From: Lamellibrachia columna
Lineage: Eukaryota; Annelida; Polychaeta; Sabellida; Siboglinidae
Assembly (NCBI GenBank): GCA_963662155.1
Contig: OY759262.1
Span: forward strand, 15,291,282-15,355,281
DNA length: 64,000 bases
Direction: 5' to 3'
Of this stretch, positions 47,941 through 59,737 are shown piece by piece. The position numbers and the translations under genes were made by a program. Position 1 is the stretch's first letter. Each line of letters begins with the position of its first letter. The notes under the pieces are model-generated. The model ran no database searches. It was not told the origin of the DNA and saw only the letters and a program-made list of their open reading frames with translations.

Positions 47941-48023
47941 TGTGTACAGACGGCGCGCCCAGCATGCTTGGTCGTCAAGCTAGATTTGACGACCAAGCAT
48001 GCTGGGCGCGCCGTCTGTACACA
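47941..48023. repeat. Perfect 38-bp palindrome with 7-bp loop
   Basis: Left arm 47941-47978, loop GCTAGAT, right arm 47986-48023, no mismatches. The arms encode CTDGAPSMLGRQ of the hAT-like transposase, so this conserved motif occurs head to head. Confidence 0.97.
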
Positions 48024-49893
48024 GAGACACCAAATTTTCCCACGTCAAATCATTTTCTTCGCCGAACTTCAATAGCTCACTGCAAACGTCCAGCGGTGTC
48101 GTTGTGCCCTTCAATGGGATAACGCACAGGAAGTCTTCTGTCGTTGTGCCCTTCAATGGGATAACGCACAGGAAGTCTTCTGTCGTTGTGCCCTTAAATG
48201 GGATCACGCACAGGAAGTCTTCTGTCGTTGTGCCCTTCAATGGGATCACGCACAGGAAGTCTTCTGTCGTTGTGCCCTTCAATGGGATCACGCACAGGAA
48301 GTCTTCTGTCGTTGTGCCCTTCAATGGGATCACGCACAGGAAGTCTTCTGTCGTTGTGCCCTTCAATGGGATCACGCACAGGAAGTCTTCTGTCGTTGTG
48401 CCCTTCAATGGGATCACGCACAGGAAGTCTTCTGTCGTTGTGCCCTTCAATGGGATCACGCACAGGAAGTCTTCTGTCGTTGTGCCCTTCAATGGGATCA
48501 CGCACAGGAAGTCTTCTGTCGTTGTGCCCTTCAATGGGATCACGCACAGGAAGTCTTCTGTCGTTGTGCCCTTCAATGGGATAACGCACAGGAAGTCTTC
48601 TGTCGTTGTGCCCTTCAATGGGATCACGCACAGGAAGTCTTCTGTCGTTGTGCCCTTCAATGGGATCACGCACAGGAAGTCTTCTGTCGTTGTGCCCTTC
48701 AATGGGATCACGCACAGGAAGTCTTCTGTCGTTGTGCCCTTCAATGGGATCACGCACAGGAAGTCTTCTGTCGTTGTGCCCTTCAATGGGATCACGCACA
48801 GGCAGTCTTCTGTCGTTGTGCCCTTCAATGGGATCACGCACAGGAAGTCTTCTGTCGTTGTGCCCTTCAATGGGATCACGCACAGGAAGTCTTCTGTCGT
48901 TGTGCCCTTCAATGGGATAACGCACAGGAAGTCTTCTGTCGTTGTGCCCTTCAATGGGATCACGCACAGGAAGTCTTCTGTCGTTGTGCCCTTCAATGAG
49001 ATCACGCACAGGAAGTCTTCTGTCGTTGTGCCCTTCAATGGGATCACGCACAGGAAGTCTTCTGTCGTTGTGCCCTTCAATGGGATCACGCACAGGAAGT
49101 CTTCTGTCGTTGTGCCCTTCAATGAGATCACGCATAGGAAGTCTTCTGTCGTTGTGCCCTTCAATGGGATCACGCACAGGAAGTCTTCTGTCGTTGTGCC
49201 CTTCAATGAGATCACGCACAGGAAGTCTTCTGTCGTTGTGCCCTTCAATGAGATCACGCACAGGAAGTCTTCTGATACACCTTCGTTGAAATACCGCTGT
49301 GCCGTGTCACTTTTGTCAGTGCTTTCGTCGAGAGGAAGTAAAAAATCAGGACAGGCTCGCAACTTAGTCACCAGCTGCGTGAACATGTTACCACTCAACT
49401 CATCACATCGATGGGCACATGTGTCGGGTGAAAGTGGCAGTTTCCCAATCTGTTGCACGATCTTATCTTTGTTCTGAAAACCAGCGAACAGAACTTCGGC
49501 ACTGGCCATGAAAAGCCTTCTTGAACAATTCTGCGTGAGTAAACAGCACCTGGTGTTGAGCGAGTAAGTAACATATGCGATAGCTGGCTTCATTAAGATG
49601 GCTTGAAGTGTCTGTAAACACAGATACTCTCTTCGTCTCGCCCAAGTAAATCAAATCATTTCTTGAACTCCTTCATGCGTTCGTTTTTTCCCATAAGCAC
49701 TTTTTATGATTCGAATCGTAATGCCGTTTCACGTTATAGCGTTTAAAATCAGCAACGCTTTCTCTGCAAATCAAACACATAGCTTTTTGGTCATTATCGC
49801 GATAGCAAAAGAAGTACTCATGCTCCCAGGCAGCGTCAAACGCTCTCTTTCCGGAATAATCAAACCGACGTTTTTTTTCTCGATATACGCCAT
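47980..49893 (-). pseudogene. hAT/ZBED-like transposase with internal 14-codon repeat array
   Basis: Read on the minus strand. From 49893 a BED-type N-terminus is encoded (RRFDYSGKRAFDAAWEHE, then CLIC and H-x4-H), out of frame with its ATG because of an A-run of the wrong length near 49871. After further stops the frame opens at 49593: KPAIAYVTYSL, LPLSPDT, then the hAT catalytic motif LPLDESTDKSD. The normal segment EDFLCVIPLKGTTT is present in 28 in-frame copies instead of one. The frame then resumes with WENLVSLCTDGAPSMLG, the conserved motif expected next, and stops at a palindrome. The C-terminal half with the dimerisation region is missing. Family: ZBED5/FAM200-like transposases. Confidence 0.85.
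48097..49273. repeat. 42-bp minisatellite, 28 copies
   Basis: Unit TGTCGTTGTGCCCTTCAATG + GGATCACGCACAGGAAGTCTTC, exactly 42 bases. The array is 1177 bases, i.e. 28.0 units, highly uniform with rare variants (ATAACG for ATCACG, GAGATC for GGGATC, one GGCAGTC). Because 42 is divisible by 3 and lacks stops, several frames on both strands stay open. Only the minus frame encoding EDFLCVIPLKGTTT links to conserved transposase on both sides. Confidence 0.98.
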
Positions 49894-50261
49894 AGTCCTG
49901 ACATTCACAAATTCAATGTTAGCTGTGTCGAAGATGACTTGTTATTGAGCGATGTTTCATCCGGGTTTCTGGGAATCGAGCGTTAGCTTCTGTTATATTA
50001 ACAGTAGCGCCACTTAGCGAACATCACTGCAAAGGTGAAGGTTGTTGCTATTAAATGTGTACGACGTTTACTCTGGCGAATTGACATTAAATGAAAAACA
50101 AAATTAATGCTTCATAATATTTCAAATTTGTGTAAGCTGTATGGCTGTTTTGTAAAGTTGAAACAGTCGGCATAATTGTTTTGAAAACCATCAGGAAACA
50201 CGTTATTTAGTGCTCATAGAACAACTGGAAAACTGGTACTGAAAAAAAATGATATTGCTGG

Positions 50262-50335
50262 CACGTTCACGCGGGCCAGTTGAAAGCGGGCCGCTGGCCA
50301 AATTTGGCCCGCGGGCCAGAGTTTGCGGACCGCTG
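50262..50335 (-). mobile_element. hAT element terminus
   Basis: On the minus strand, CAGCGGTCCGCAAACTCTGG followed by CCCGCGGGCCAAATTTGGCC is the classic end sequence of Charlie-like hAT elements. It lies upstream of, and in the same orientation as, the hAT-like transposase, so it is taken as that element's 5' end. No matching opposite terminus was found. Confidence 0.75.
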
Positions 50336-50589
50336 GTATAAAATGAGTTATATGATAGTGGTTCATACAACGATGAAAAGGCAAACGACGACCAAAAAGG
50401 GAGAGCCTCATTAAATGCAGATGACTTAATAAAGAACAAAAATCTTATTAATGAGCTGACATCTAGTAGAGTTTTAAAAAAGATTTTAAAAATCCTACCC
50501 CTATAACATTTTATGTTGCACCCAATCAATGTGACTACTGGGAAACACTTAGTGTATGCTACCCCGAAGAAAAACAAACGTATCTGTAA

Positions 50590-51252
50590 TATATTGATGT
50601 TTCAGAACGTTTTCGAAACTGTTACATTCATTCACATATACACTAACACAGCACAAACATTTGCGACATAAATTACCTTAAAATAGCGAGATGTTAAATT
50701 CTGTCTTCTGTCGATTCGTACAGCTGTAAGCCACACAGGAAATAACCATATTCGTTGTCCCACAGCTGTCTGTGGCAAGCCTCTAAAACGTTTGTCTTGG
50801 AGAGTTTAACAATAATGCACGATGCTCATTCCAGTATGAACAACCCAACTGCCCACACTTATAACACAACTGCTGGGACCACCCTCATCCAAATTATTAA
50901 TCAGTCTGGTGGCCATGCCCCATTAAGAACAAATGACAATGACAAATCTTCAAGTTAATTGGTTCCTGGTGTCATCGTCACTGGCTACTAGCTCGATAAG
51001 TTTACACTTCTCTGGTAGCCACCTCATCTTCATTGCTTTTGCCTTAAGCTTATATTGTACATGATGATGGCGAAGAGGAAATAAATTAACTTACTCACTT
51101 ACTTACTTACTTACTTACATATGTTAGACAACTATTTGTAACATGCTATGTTCACACTACAAACAGTACTACCCTATGTGTCATGCAGTGGATGCAACTG
51201 TTTCTGCCGTGCAATGAAATGCCGACCAGTGGTCCACGCCCGCTTCACTGCA
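50590..51252 (-). repeat. Fold-back block d, right arm
   Basis: Inverted copy of 43418-44075. The microsatellite in it is shorter (TTACTTAC x ~6). Confidence 0.9.
50677..50749 (-). pseudogene. THAP-type exon, right-arm copy, with stop
   Basis: Same 73-nt exon as 43945-44017, but its end reads CTATTTTAAG in place of TTATTTTCAG, giving an in-frame TAA just before the donor. The C-x4-C part is unchanged. Confidence 0.6.
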
Positions 51253-51840
51253 GTGAGCTGGCTTATCGCTCTTGTTTATAGGGGGATGATTAATGATGTA
51301 ACTATATGGTGTCTTCCCATCTCTAGTCTCCTTACTGCAGACCTGCGGACGTTGTGACGTGGGTAACTATTCATGTCAACATCAAACGTTATGGTGACAA
51401 ATCTGACACAAAATTTTTTGTTTTGTCGATGGAATGATTTTTATTTGTCGACAAGTCGGTCCAAGTCGCCGAAAAGTCGCTTCGGTCGCTCGTGCGTGGC
51501 GTGTGTCACGTACGCCAAGTGTGTACGCGTCACCCGTATGGTTGTCACGTATGTCACACGTCTACACGTCACCCGCGCGTATGTAACGGCACATGGCGCC
51601 GCGATGCACAGCCAGGATATCCTCGCGCCAGCAGTCACCCTACGACGCTTGTTGATTTGAACGAGATGAGTCTTACTGCTGTCTTTGTAGTAAAATAAAT
51701 AAAAAACAACGAACACGGTAGTATTTTACGCGGACTTGTGGGTACAGATCATTTGTTTTATACGTCATCAATAACATGCCGTTTGATTTTGCATCGTAAA
51801 TATATATATTATGGTATTTGTAATCAGCTGCTCACAGACA
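51253..51840. other. Right-arm sequence without left counterpart, ACGT-rich
   Basis: 51495-51580 is dense in CACGT/ACGTG words (GTCACGTACGCC, GTCACGTATGTCACACG, ACACGTCACCCGCGCG). 51585-51645 is fold-back block c. No gene recognised. Confidence 0.5.
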
Positions 51841-52105
51841 TATTTGCTGTAATGAAAAGGCGAAAATGGCGCATTGCTTGATTTACGAACTATATACGCT
51901 ATTTGCGCATCGCATATTTTTAGTGCTGCACATCCCAGGGTGGGTGAGTCCCAGGGTGGGTGGGTCCCAGGGCGGTTGGGTTCCCGGTGTACGAAGACAG
52001 AATCCGGTTGGTTTGGGCGACAAATGTTGAATTTCTCGAAAACCAGACGAGTGCAATATCTGAGCAGCACGGATTCGCTGAGCGAGGCGCTAGTTGATAC
52101 AATTA
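51840..52105 (-). repeat. Fold-back block b, right copy
   Basis: Inverted copy of 40937-41192, including the internal CCCAGGGTGGGTGGGT duplication. Confidence 0.85.
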
Positions 52106-52148
52106 CAGTTGATACAATTATTAAATGACCATTACCAACTATATCTGT

Positions 52149-52193
52149 GAGACCGCCGTCCCACCGCCGTCCCACCGCCGTCCCACCGCCGGA
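52149..52193 (-). repeat. C-rich counterpart of the 39.05-kb G-rich repeat
   Basis: CCGCCGTCCCA units, reverse complement of GGCGGTGGGAC; outermost matching block of the fold-back. Confidence 0.8.
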
Positions 52194-52493
52194 AGGGAAG
52201 GGAAGTGTTAAAACAGCTGCGGGAGGACCGAGATGCGACCACTGACCTATATAAGCATAACATTTATACCGCGCCACCTTTGCTAATCTGATTTGTCATT
52301 TAATAATTGTTTGTAGTACCTCGATGACGGTATCATTTGTTTAGCGCTTAAGCTTTGTCTCATCGAGAGATATATGTTATTAGTTACAGTTAATACAATT
52401 ATTAAATGACCTTTACCAACTAAATATGTTCTTGTTCAATTCATATAGCAAACGAGCTCAGGGTTCTGCCATTAAGCATCAGCTAGGTATAAA

Positions 52494-52632
52494 GCTAATT
52501 TAGTCCGGGCTAAACGATGCCGATGCTATCGCTGCTTATGACTAACGTCCAGGGCTATATGCGTTATTGATTTTATTAATGTTCCGTCAGCGGGGCGCTA
52601 GGGTGCCAGCGAGGCCCCTTTGTTGAGAAAAT
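52494..52632 (+). repeat. 140-bp direct repeat, copy 1
   Basis: GCTAATTTAGTCCGGGCTAAAC to CCCCTTTGTTGAGAAAAT recurs at 53153-53292 with four or five changes. Confidence 0.9.
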
Positions 52633-53152
52633 GTTTGGTCGAGGCCCACGAAAAGAAACAAAGAAGCCCAGCCCCCGACCCTGGATATCAAATGCGGCAC
52701 CTGCAAAGGCGACTTTCTGACATCACTGTCGCGTCTCATTACAAAATGATGTTGTGGAATGTGCGAATGATTCCGGAATCGACCGGCTAATTCCGAACGC
52801 GAACGAACCGCATCGAAAGCAATTCAATTTCGTTTCTTAGCAATACTGTTGGCGGGTACTTAGCTCGCATAGGGGTCGTAAATGGGCTTTGAACTAATCG
52901 TTTGTCGGATGTCTCAGTTTGATGGTAGAGGAATTATTTATTTGACGACTTTTTGCACCATGACATATTTGTTTTAATGAAAAAACTCGGCGCATTGCTT
53001 GATTTGCGAACTACGCTGTTTATGCTGCGCAGACTTTTAGTGATGTCAGTGATGGGTGGGTTCCAGGGTGGGTGGATCCCACGGTGCAGCAGACGACACA
53101 ATAGCAATACGTGGCGGTCCCTCGAACCCCCCACGACCAGTCGGGTATAATT
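52633..53152. other. Segment between the 140-bp direct repeats
   Basis: Holds a partial inverted copy of fold-back block b (52945-53150, from GACTTTTTGCACCATGACAT to CGACCAGTCGGGTATAATTA). No gene seen. Confidence 0.5.
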
Positions 53153-53292
53153 ATGCTAATTTAGTTCGGGCTAAACGTTGCCGATGCTATCGCTGCTTAT
53201 GACTAACGTCCAGGGCTATATGCGTTATTGATTTTATTAATGTTCCGCCAGCGGGGCGCTAGGGCGCCAGCGAGGCCCCTTTGTTGAGAAAA
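53153..53292 (+). repeat. 140-bp direct repeat, copy 2
   Basis: Second copy of 52494-52632, placed just before the tandem array. Confidence 0.9.
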
Positions 53293-53679
53293 TTCGCTAA
53301 CAGGCTAGGCGTTTCCGTTCTAGTGTGGTAACACTGCTTGACTCACTATGATTGACAGCAAGCGTGGACGCCTGTTAACTCGCGCGTGACACTTGCAGCA
53401 CACCCGATCACAATTGCTGTTAGATGGCTACCGCATTTCCGTTGCCATGGTGCCTATTTAACATGGAAGCTTTTTGGGGGAAAGTGTCCAATTTTATATC
53501 AAGTTACGGCACAATGTATATGTAAACCCATTATGGAGCACTCCTTCTTGTCACGTCATTATTATTTGTTTCACAGCCAAATCAAAGGAATGTCCTGCCC
53601 ATAATATTAGCTGAAAACCAGTCACTTAATTTAAATATAGGTAAATTTTGAAACTTGATAAATCATTAATCATGTACAC

Positions 53680-53957
53680 TAGATTTCTAGAGCATTGCGA
53701 GCCAATTAAACCTACTTACTGTCTCTTTAAATATTCCACCTACATATTTTCAAATTAATATTCATATAATTGCTTGATTTCTAACCAAATATGGCTCAAC
53801 TTTGTCAGAAAAGTCATGTACACTAGATTTCTAGAGCATAGCGAACTAATTAAACCTATTTACTGTCTCTTTAAATATACCACCTAATTATTTTCAAATT
53901 AATATTCATATAATTGCTTGATTTTTAACCAAATATGGCTCAACTTTGTCAGAAAAG
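53680..53957 (+). repeat. ~137-bp tandem duplication inside unit 1
   Basis: CATGTACACTAGATTTCTAGAGCA to TTGTCAGAAAAGT occurs twice in a row here and once in all other units. Confidence 0.9.
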
Positions 53958-54931
53958 TGAAAATTTGTCACATGTAACAGTATTTTGGGTGATTTCCATT
54001 GTGTCAAACTAACTAACTTTTATTGTTTATGTGATTGCTTTCATGCTTCTATTTGTCCGGGTACGTGGCGGTATCACACGACCAGATACCCATAGCGGCC
54101 ACATTTGAAAATGTTGATATACGCAATGCTTCCAGTGGCTGTGACACAAACAAAATACGACTAATCTGTCCAAATTTGCTTCACAATATCACCAATGCAT
54201 TGGGCCACATAATAAATATCTCCAATGACTGTTATAGTGAAAAATACCTACCTGCTCCCTCACAAACTGGTGCCATACCCCTTAATTTAGACCAATTTTC
54301 CATTTTGTCAACCGGTCAGAACCATGCTATTTGTGATTGTTACGGCTGTATGTCTTTGCAAGCAAACTGTTCACTTTTCCCGTGAACCTTTGCCTTTGGG
54401 AATGGTTATATCTTCTGTAAACAACTTCGTGGATAAGGTTAGCTAGGGAACGGGTTTCCTAGATATTGGTTTAGCTAGAGATGGGGTTAGCTAGAGATAG
54501 GGTTAGCTAAGGTTAGGCGTCCATACCTTCTTCTCCTTGTGCCGTACACTTACAAAGAACTGCACGCAACAAGAAATTAATACAAAGACGTGGTGAATAG
54601 ACATTTATGAAAATTACCGTTGATTTCCCAATTTAAAAATGTGCTTATATTAAACTTTTAGCTTACCATAAACTCTTTCGGGCAATTTGAACACATAACA
54701 AAAATATATATTTTTTATTTATTGACAACTATGTATCTGATTAATCATCAAATACCGTAACATATCAGCTGATGCACATCAAACTTCATAGTGCAACATT
54801 AAAATGTACATTTGTTTGACATTTTTGATATATAGTAGATCAGTTATAGGATATCTCCTAAAAGAGACGGTTACGAAGTTTAATTTATAGCTGCGCTTAA
54901 TAAGTAATGGTCTTGTTGACTAGATATAATG

Positions 54932-54937
<6 letters not shown>

Positions 54938-55012
<75 letters not shown>
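54938..55012. repeat. (TA)n microsatellite
   Basis: Expanded TA tract at a place where the other units have only AAAATATATATAATAATATAA. Confidence 0.98.
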
Positions 55013-55017
<5 letters not shown>

Positions 55018-58000
55018 ATAATATATTATTAACTAACCTAACAAAGACAATGGTCTAACTAAACGCACGCAACATAAGGCAAGTTAGCAGCCGTTTTAAT
55101 TGATTCGTGTGATTCTATGTTGAAGCATGTAATTGAGCCTATACACTGTCAATGCACGATTGTAGCCACATCTGAGTTGGCAATGAATAGCTCCATATTT
55201 AAAAAATCTTCCTTTTGTGCAGCCTGTCCACAGTATACACTCATTGTTTTTTGACAGACGTACCTTTTCATACATTTAATCAGTATATTTTTGATTAAAA
55301 AAAACCGTCCTCCATGGCTACCGCATTTCCGTTGCAATGGTGCCTATTTAATAGGGAAGCTTTTTTTGGAGAAAGTGTCCAATTTTATACCAAGTTGCGG
55401 CACAATGCATATGTAAACCCATTATGGAACACTCCTGCTTGTCACGTCATTATTATTTGTTTCACAGCCAAATCAAAACAATGCCCTGCCCATAATATTA
55501 GCTGAAAACCAGCCACATAATTTAAATATGGGTCAATTTTGGCATTTCATGAATCATTAATCATGTACACTAGATTTCTAGAGCATAGCGAACTAATTAA
55601 ACCTACTTACTGTCTCTTTAAATATACCACCTAATTATTTTCAAATTAATATTTATATAATTGCTGGATTTTTAACCAAATATGGCGCAACTTTGTCAGA
55701 AAAGTGACAATTCATCATATGTAACAGGATTTGGGTGATTTCCATTGTGTCAGACTTGCTAAATTTTATTGTTTATGTGACTGCTTTCATGCTTCTATTT
55801 GATCGGGTACATGGTGTACTGCTTGATTTGGATACGCCATCTTAAAGGGGTATCACACGATCAGATACTCATAGCGGCCACATTTGAAAATGTTGATATA
55901 CGCAATGCTTCAAGTGGCTGTGACACAACCAAAATACGACTATTCTGTCCAAATTTGCTACACAATATCATTAATGCATTGGGCAACATAACAAATTTCA
56001 CAAATTAATGTTCTAGTGCAAAATAGCTACCTGCTCCCTCACAAACTGGTGCCATTCCCCCTAACTTAAACCAAATTTCCATTTTGTCAACCGGTTAGTA
56101 CCATGCTATTTGTGATTGCTACGGCTGTCTGTCTTTGCAAGCAAACCACTTCGTGGATAGGGTTAGCTAGGGAAGGGGTTAGCTAGATATTGGTTTAGCT
56201 AGGGATGGGGTTAGCTAGATATATAGATTTAGCTACGTTTAGGCTTCCATACCTTCATCTCCTTATTTCCTTACAATTAAAGAGAACTGCACGCAACATG
56301 AAATGAATACTGAGACGTGGTGAATAGACATTAAATTTTATGAAAATCACCTCTGATTTCCCAATATAAAAATGTGCTTATGTTAAGCTTTTAGCTTACC
56401 ATTAACCCTTTCGGGCAATTTGAACACATAAAAAAAATTATTTATTGACAACTATATATCTTATTAATCATCAAATAGCGTAACATATCAGCTGAATCAC
56501 ATCAAACGTTATAGTGCAACATTAAAATGTACATTTGTTTCATGACCTTTTTGATATATATAGTAGATCAGTTATAGGATACTTCCTAAAAGAGATGGTT
56601 ACGAAGTTTAAATGATAGCGGCGCTTAGCATGTAATGCTCTTGTTGACTAGATGGAATCAATAAAATATATATAATAATATAACATTGACTGGCCTGACA
56701 CAGACAATGTTCTAAGTAAACGCACACAACATGAGGCAAGTTAGCAGCCGTTTTAATTGATTCGTATGATTCTATGTTGGACCATGTAACTGAGCTTATA
56801 CACCGTCACTGCAAGAATGTAGCCACATCTGAGTTGGCAATTAATAGTTCTATATTTAACAATTCTTCCTTTTGTGTAGCCTGTCCACACTACACTCTCG
56901 TTGTTTGGTGAAAGACACACGTTTTCATGCATTTAATCAGTATATTTTTGATAACAAAACTTCCTCCATGACTGTTAGATGGCTACCGCATTTCCGTTGC
57001 CATGGTGCCTATTTAATAGGGAACCTTTTTTTGGAGAAAGTGTCCAATTTTATATCAAGTTGCGGCACAATGTATATGTAAACCCATTATGGAACACTCG
57101 TGCTTGTCACGTCATTATTATTGGTTTCACAGCCAAATCAAAGGAATGCCCTGCCCATAATATTAGCTGAAAACCAGTCACATAATTTAAATATAGGTAA
57201 ATTTTGGCACTTAATAAATCATTAATCATGTACACTAGATTTCTAGAGCATTGCGAACCAATTAAACCTACTTACTGTCTCTTTAAATATACCACCAACA
57301 TATTTTTAAATTAATATTTATATAATTGCTTGATTTTGAACCAAATATGGCGCAACTTTGTCAGAAAAGTTACAATTTGTCACATGTAAAAGGATTTTGG
57401 GTGATTTCCGTTGTGTCAGACTTACTAAATTTTATAATTGATGTGATTGCTTTCATGCTTCTATTTGTTCGGGTACGTGGCGGTATCACACGACCAGATA
57501 CCCATAGCGGCCACATTTGAAAATGTTGATATACGCAATGCTTCCAGTGGCTGTGACACAACGAAAATACGACTATTCTGTCCACATTTACTACACAATG
57601 TCACCAATGCATTGGGCCACATCACAAATATCACCATGCAATGATTGTTCTAGTGCAAAATAGCTACCTGCTCCCTCACAAACTGGTGCCATTCCCCCTA
57701 ACTTAAACCAAATTTCCATTTTGTCAACCGGTCAGTACCATTCTATTTGTGATTGCTACGGCTGTCTGTCTTTGCAAGCAAACTGTTCACTTTTCCCGTG
57801 AACCTATGCCTTTGGGAATGGTTATATCTTCTGTAAACAACTTCGTGGACATGGTTAGCTAGGGAACGGGTTAGCTAGATATTGGTTTAGCTAGGGATGG
57901 GGTTAACTAGAGATAGGGATAGCTACGGATAGGCTTCCATACCTTCATCTCCTTGTGTCCGTACACTTACAAAGAACTGCACGCAACAAGAAATTAATAC

Positions 58001-58540
58001 AGAGACGTGGTGAATAGACATTTATGAAAATTACCGTTGATTTCCCAATATAAAAATGTGCTTATGCTAAGCTTTTAGCTTACCATAAACTCTTTCGGGC
58101 AATTTGAACACATATAAAATATAAAAAAATTATTTATTGACAACTATAATTATATCTTATTAATCATCAAATAGCGTAGCATATCAGCTGATGCACATCA
58201 AACGTTATTGTGCAACATTAAAATGTACATTTGTTTGACATTTTTTATATATAGTATATCAGTTATAGGGTACCTCCTAAAAGAGATGGTTACGAAGTTT
58301 AAATGATAGCGACGCTTAACATGTAATGCTCTTGTTGACTAGATGGAATCAATAAAATATATATAATAATATAATATTAACTGGTCTGACACAGAAAATG
58401 TTCTAAGTAAACGCACGCAACATGAGGCAAGTTAGCAGCCGTTTTAATTGATTCGTGTGATTCTATGTTGGAGCATGTAACTGAGCCTATACACTGTCAC
58501 TGCACGACTGTAGCCACATCTGAGTTGGTAATTAATAGTT

Positions 58541-59737
58541 TATTTATTATTTAAGTGATGCGCCACGCCAAAACCAGGCGCTTCTCGCTAGATTTTATTC
58601 GGCGTAGGAGCCTAAAACGCATGGTGCACGTTCGAATTATCGAAAATGGGTTAACGACGGAATCGATCAGTGAAATTATCCATCTTTCCATAAATTTCAT
58701 TTATATAAGCTGAAAGATTGTTCAAACTAGTAATATTTAGCACTTTATTTGAAGCCCCTGATTAGCGTCGCGGTTGAGGAGTCTGAAACAAAGCCATGTT
58801 TACGCGCTTTTGATCGACTGTCTTCGCTCGCTTACAAGTGGGAAACCCCACATGGCTGGAAAGCTTATGACGTCAACTACACGTGTGATTGGGAATCTCT
58901 TACTCTAGACCAAAGGAACGGCTCCTATTACACATAATTTATCCAGCAACAAAGTGCTGTTGTTGCTATGGAAGTTGCGAAACGCTCGCTGATTGGTCGA
59001 AAACGTCAGCGCGCATGCGCAGTTGGATTGTTTATACATTCCTTTCGTCTTTGTTCGCCAGTTTCGCCCGCTGTTTTCGTCTTCGATTCGGTAAAGAATT
59101 GCACTATGGCATCGAAAGAAGCTTGATTGAAGATTACTTCGAAGGCCGCGTCGAGCCCGTGGAAGTCGCCTCGGCAGGGGCAGGGGAAGACCCCATTGAG
59201 CCCGCACTAGTTGGCTCAGCGCCAGCGGGAGCAGAGTTTCCAAATTGGGGAAACTGACATTGTGTAATGTTATCATATATGTAATGTGTAAATAATGTTT
59301 TATTTTCAGATATTTCTGGGATATACTTTAGGGGTTCGGCACCCATTGCTCGCGGTAGTCTCTGGGAATACCAAACCTGCATGGTAGTTAATGAGGTGGC
59401 ATTCAATAAATAATATGTTTTTCCAATTTATACTTCTGCGTCTTATTTATCCACACCCACTGGAGGAACACACACAATTTCATTTCATTTGGAGCATTAT
59501 AAGTGCATGGTTGCTATGGGAGAAGCAATTTTTCAATGCTGTTTTTTAAAGCTGATTTTCTCAAAACTGTTATTCCAAGAACATGTACACTAAAAGTGTA
59601 ATATCTTGGCCCATGAGTAAGATACACTGGTCATGTTGGTGACATTTTAAAGCTATCTCCTCTATTTGAATCTGTAATAAAATGGTTTAGTAAAATTGTC
59701 GAGAAGAGCCTGGTTTTGGCGTGTAGCATCAATTTTA
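58541..59737. mobile_element. 1.2-kb TIR element inserted in the array
   Basis: Interrupts unit 3 between TAATAGTT and TTAACAATTCTTCC. Its ends are inverted: GTGATGCGCCACGCCAAAACCAGGCGCTTCTCG (58556 onward; first 20 bases diagnostic) on the left, and CGAGAAGAGCCTGGTTTTGGCGTGTAGCATCA (59700-59730) on the right. TATTTAA is present at both borders, and TTAA is a possible target duplication. A TGACGTCA site lies at 58868 and G+C-rich sequence at 59060-59260. The open frame 58889-59257 has no known domain. Confidence 0.75.
59613..59682 (-). repeat. 70-bp segment inverted at 62268-62341
   Basis: GCCCATGAGTAAGATACACTGG through TCTCCTCTATTTGAATCTG is an apparently exact reverse complement of the later copy; it is subterminal in the 1.2-kb TIR element. 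Confidence 0.85.

Noticed and set aside
48097..49273. CRISPR-like array
   Set aside because: Head-to-tail identical units without variable spacers, inside a transposase frame of an animal genome.
47999..49477. 492-codon plus-strand frame and 355-codon second minus frame over the 42-bp array, plus three shorter plus-strand frames
   Set aside because: The repeat length is a multiple of three without stops, so other frames stay open automatically. None joins recognisable protein sequence at both ends.
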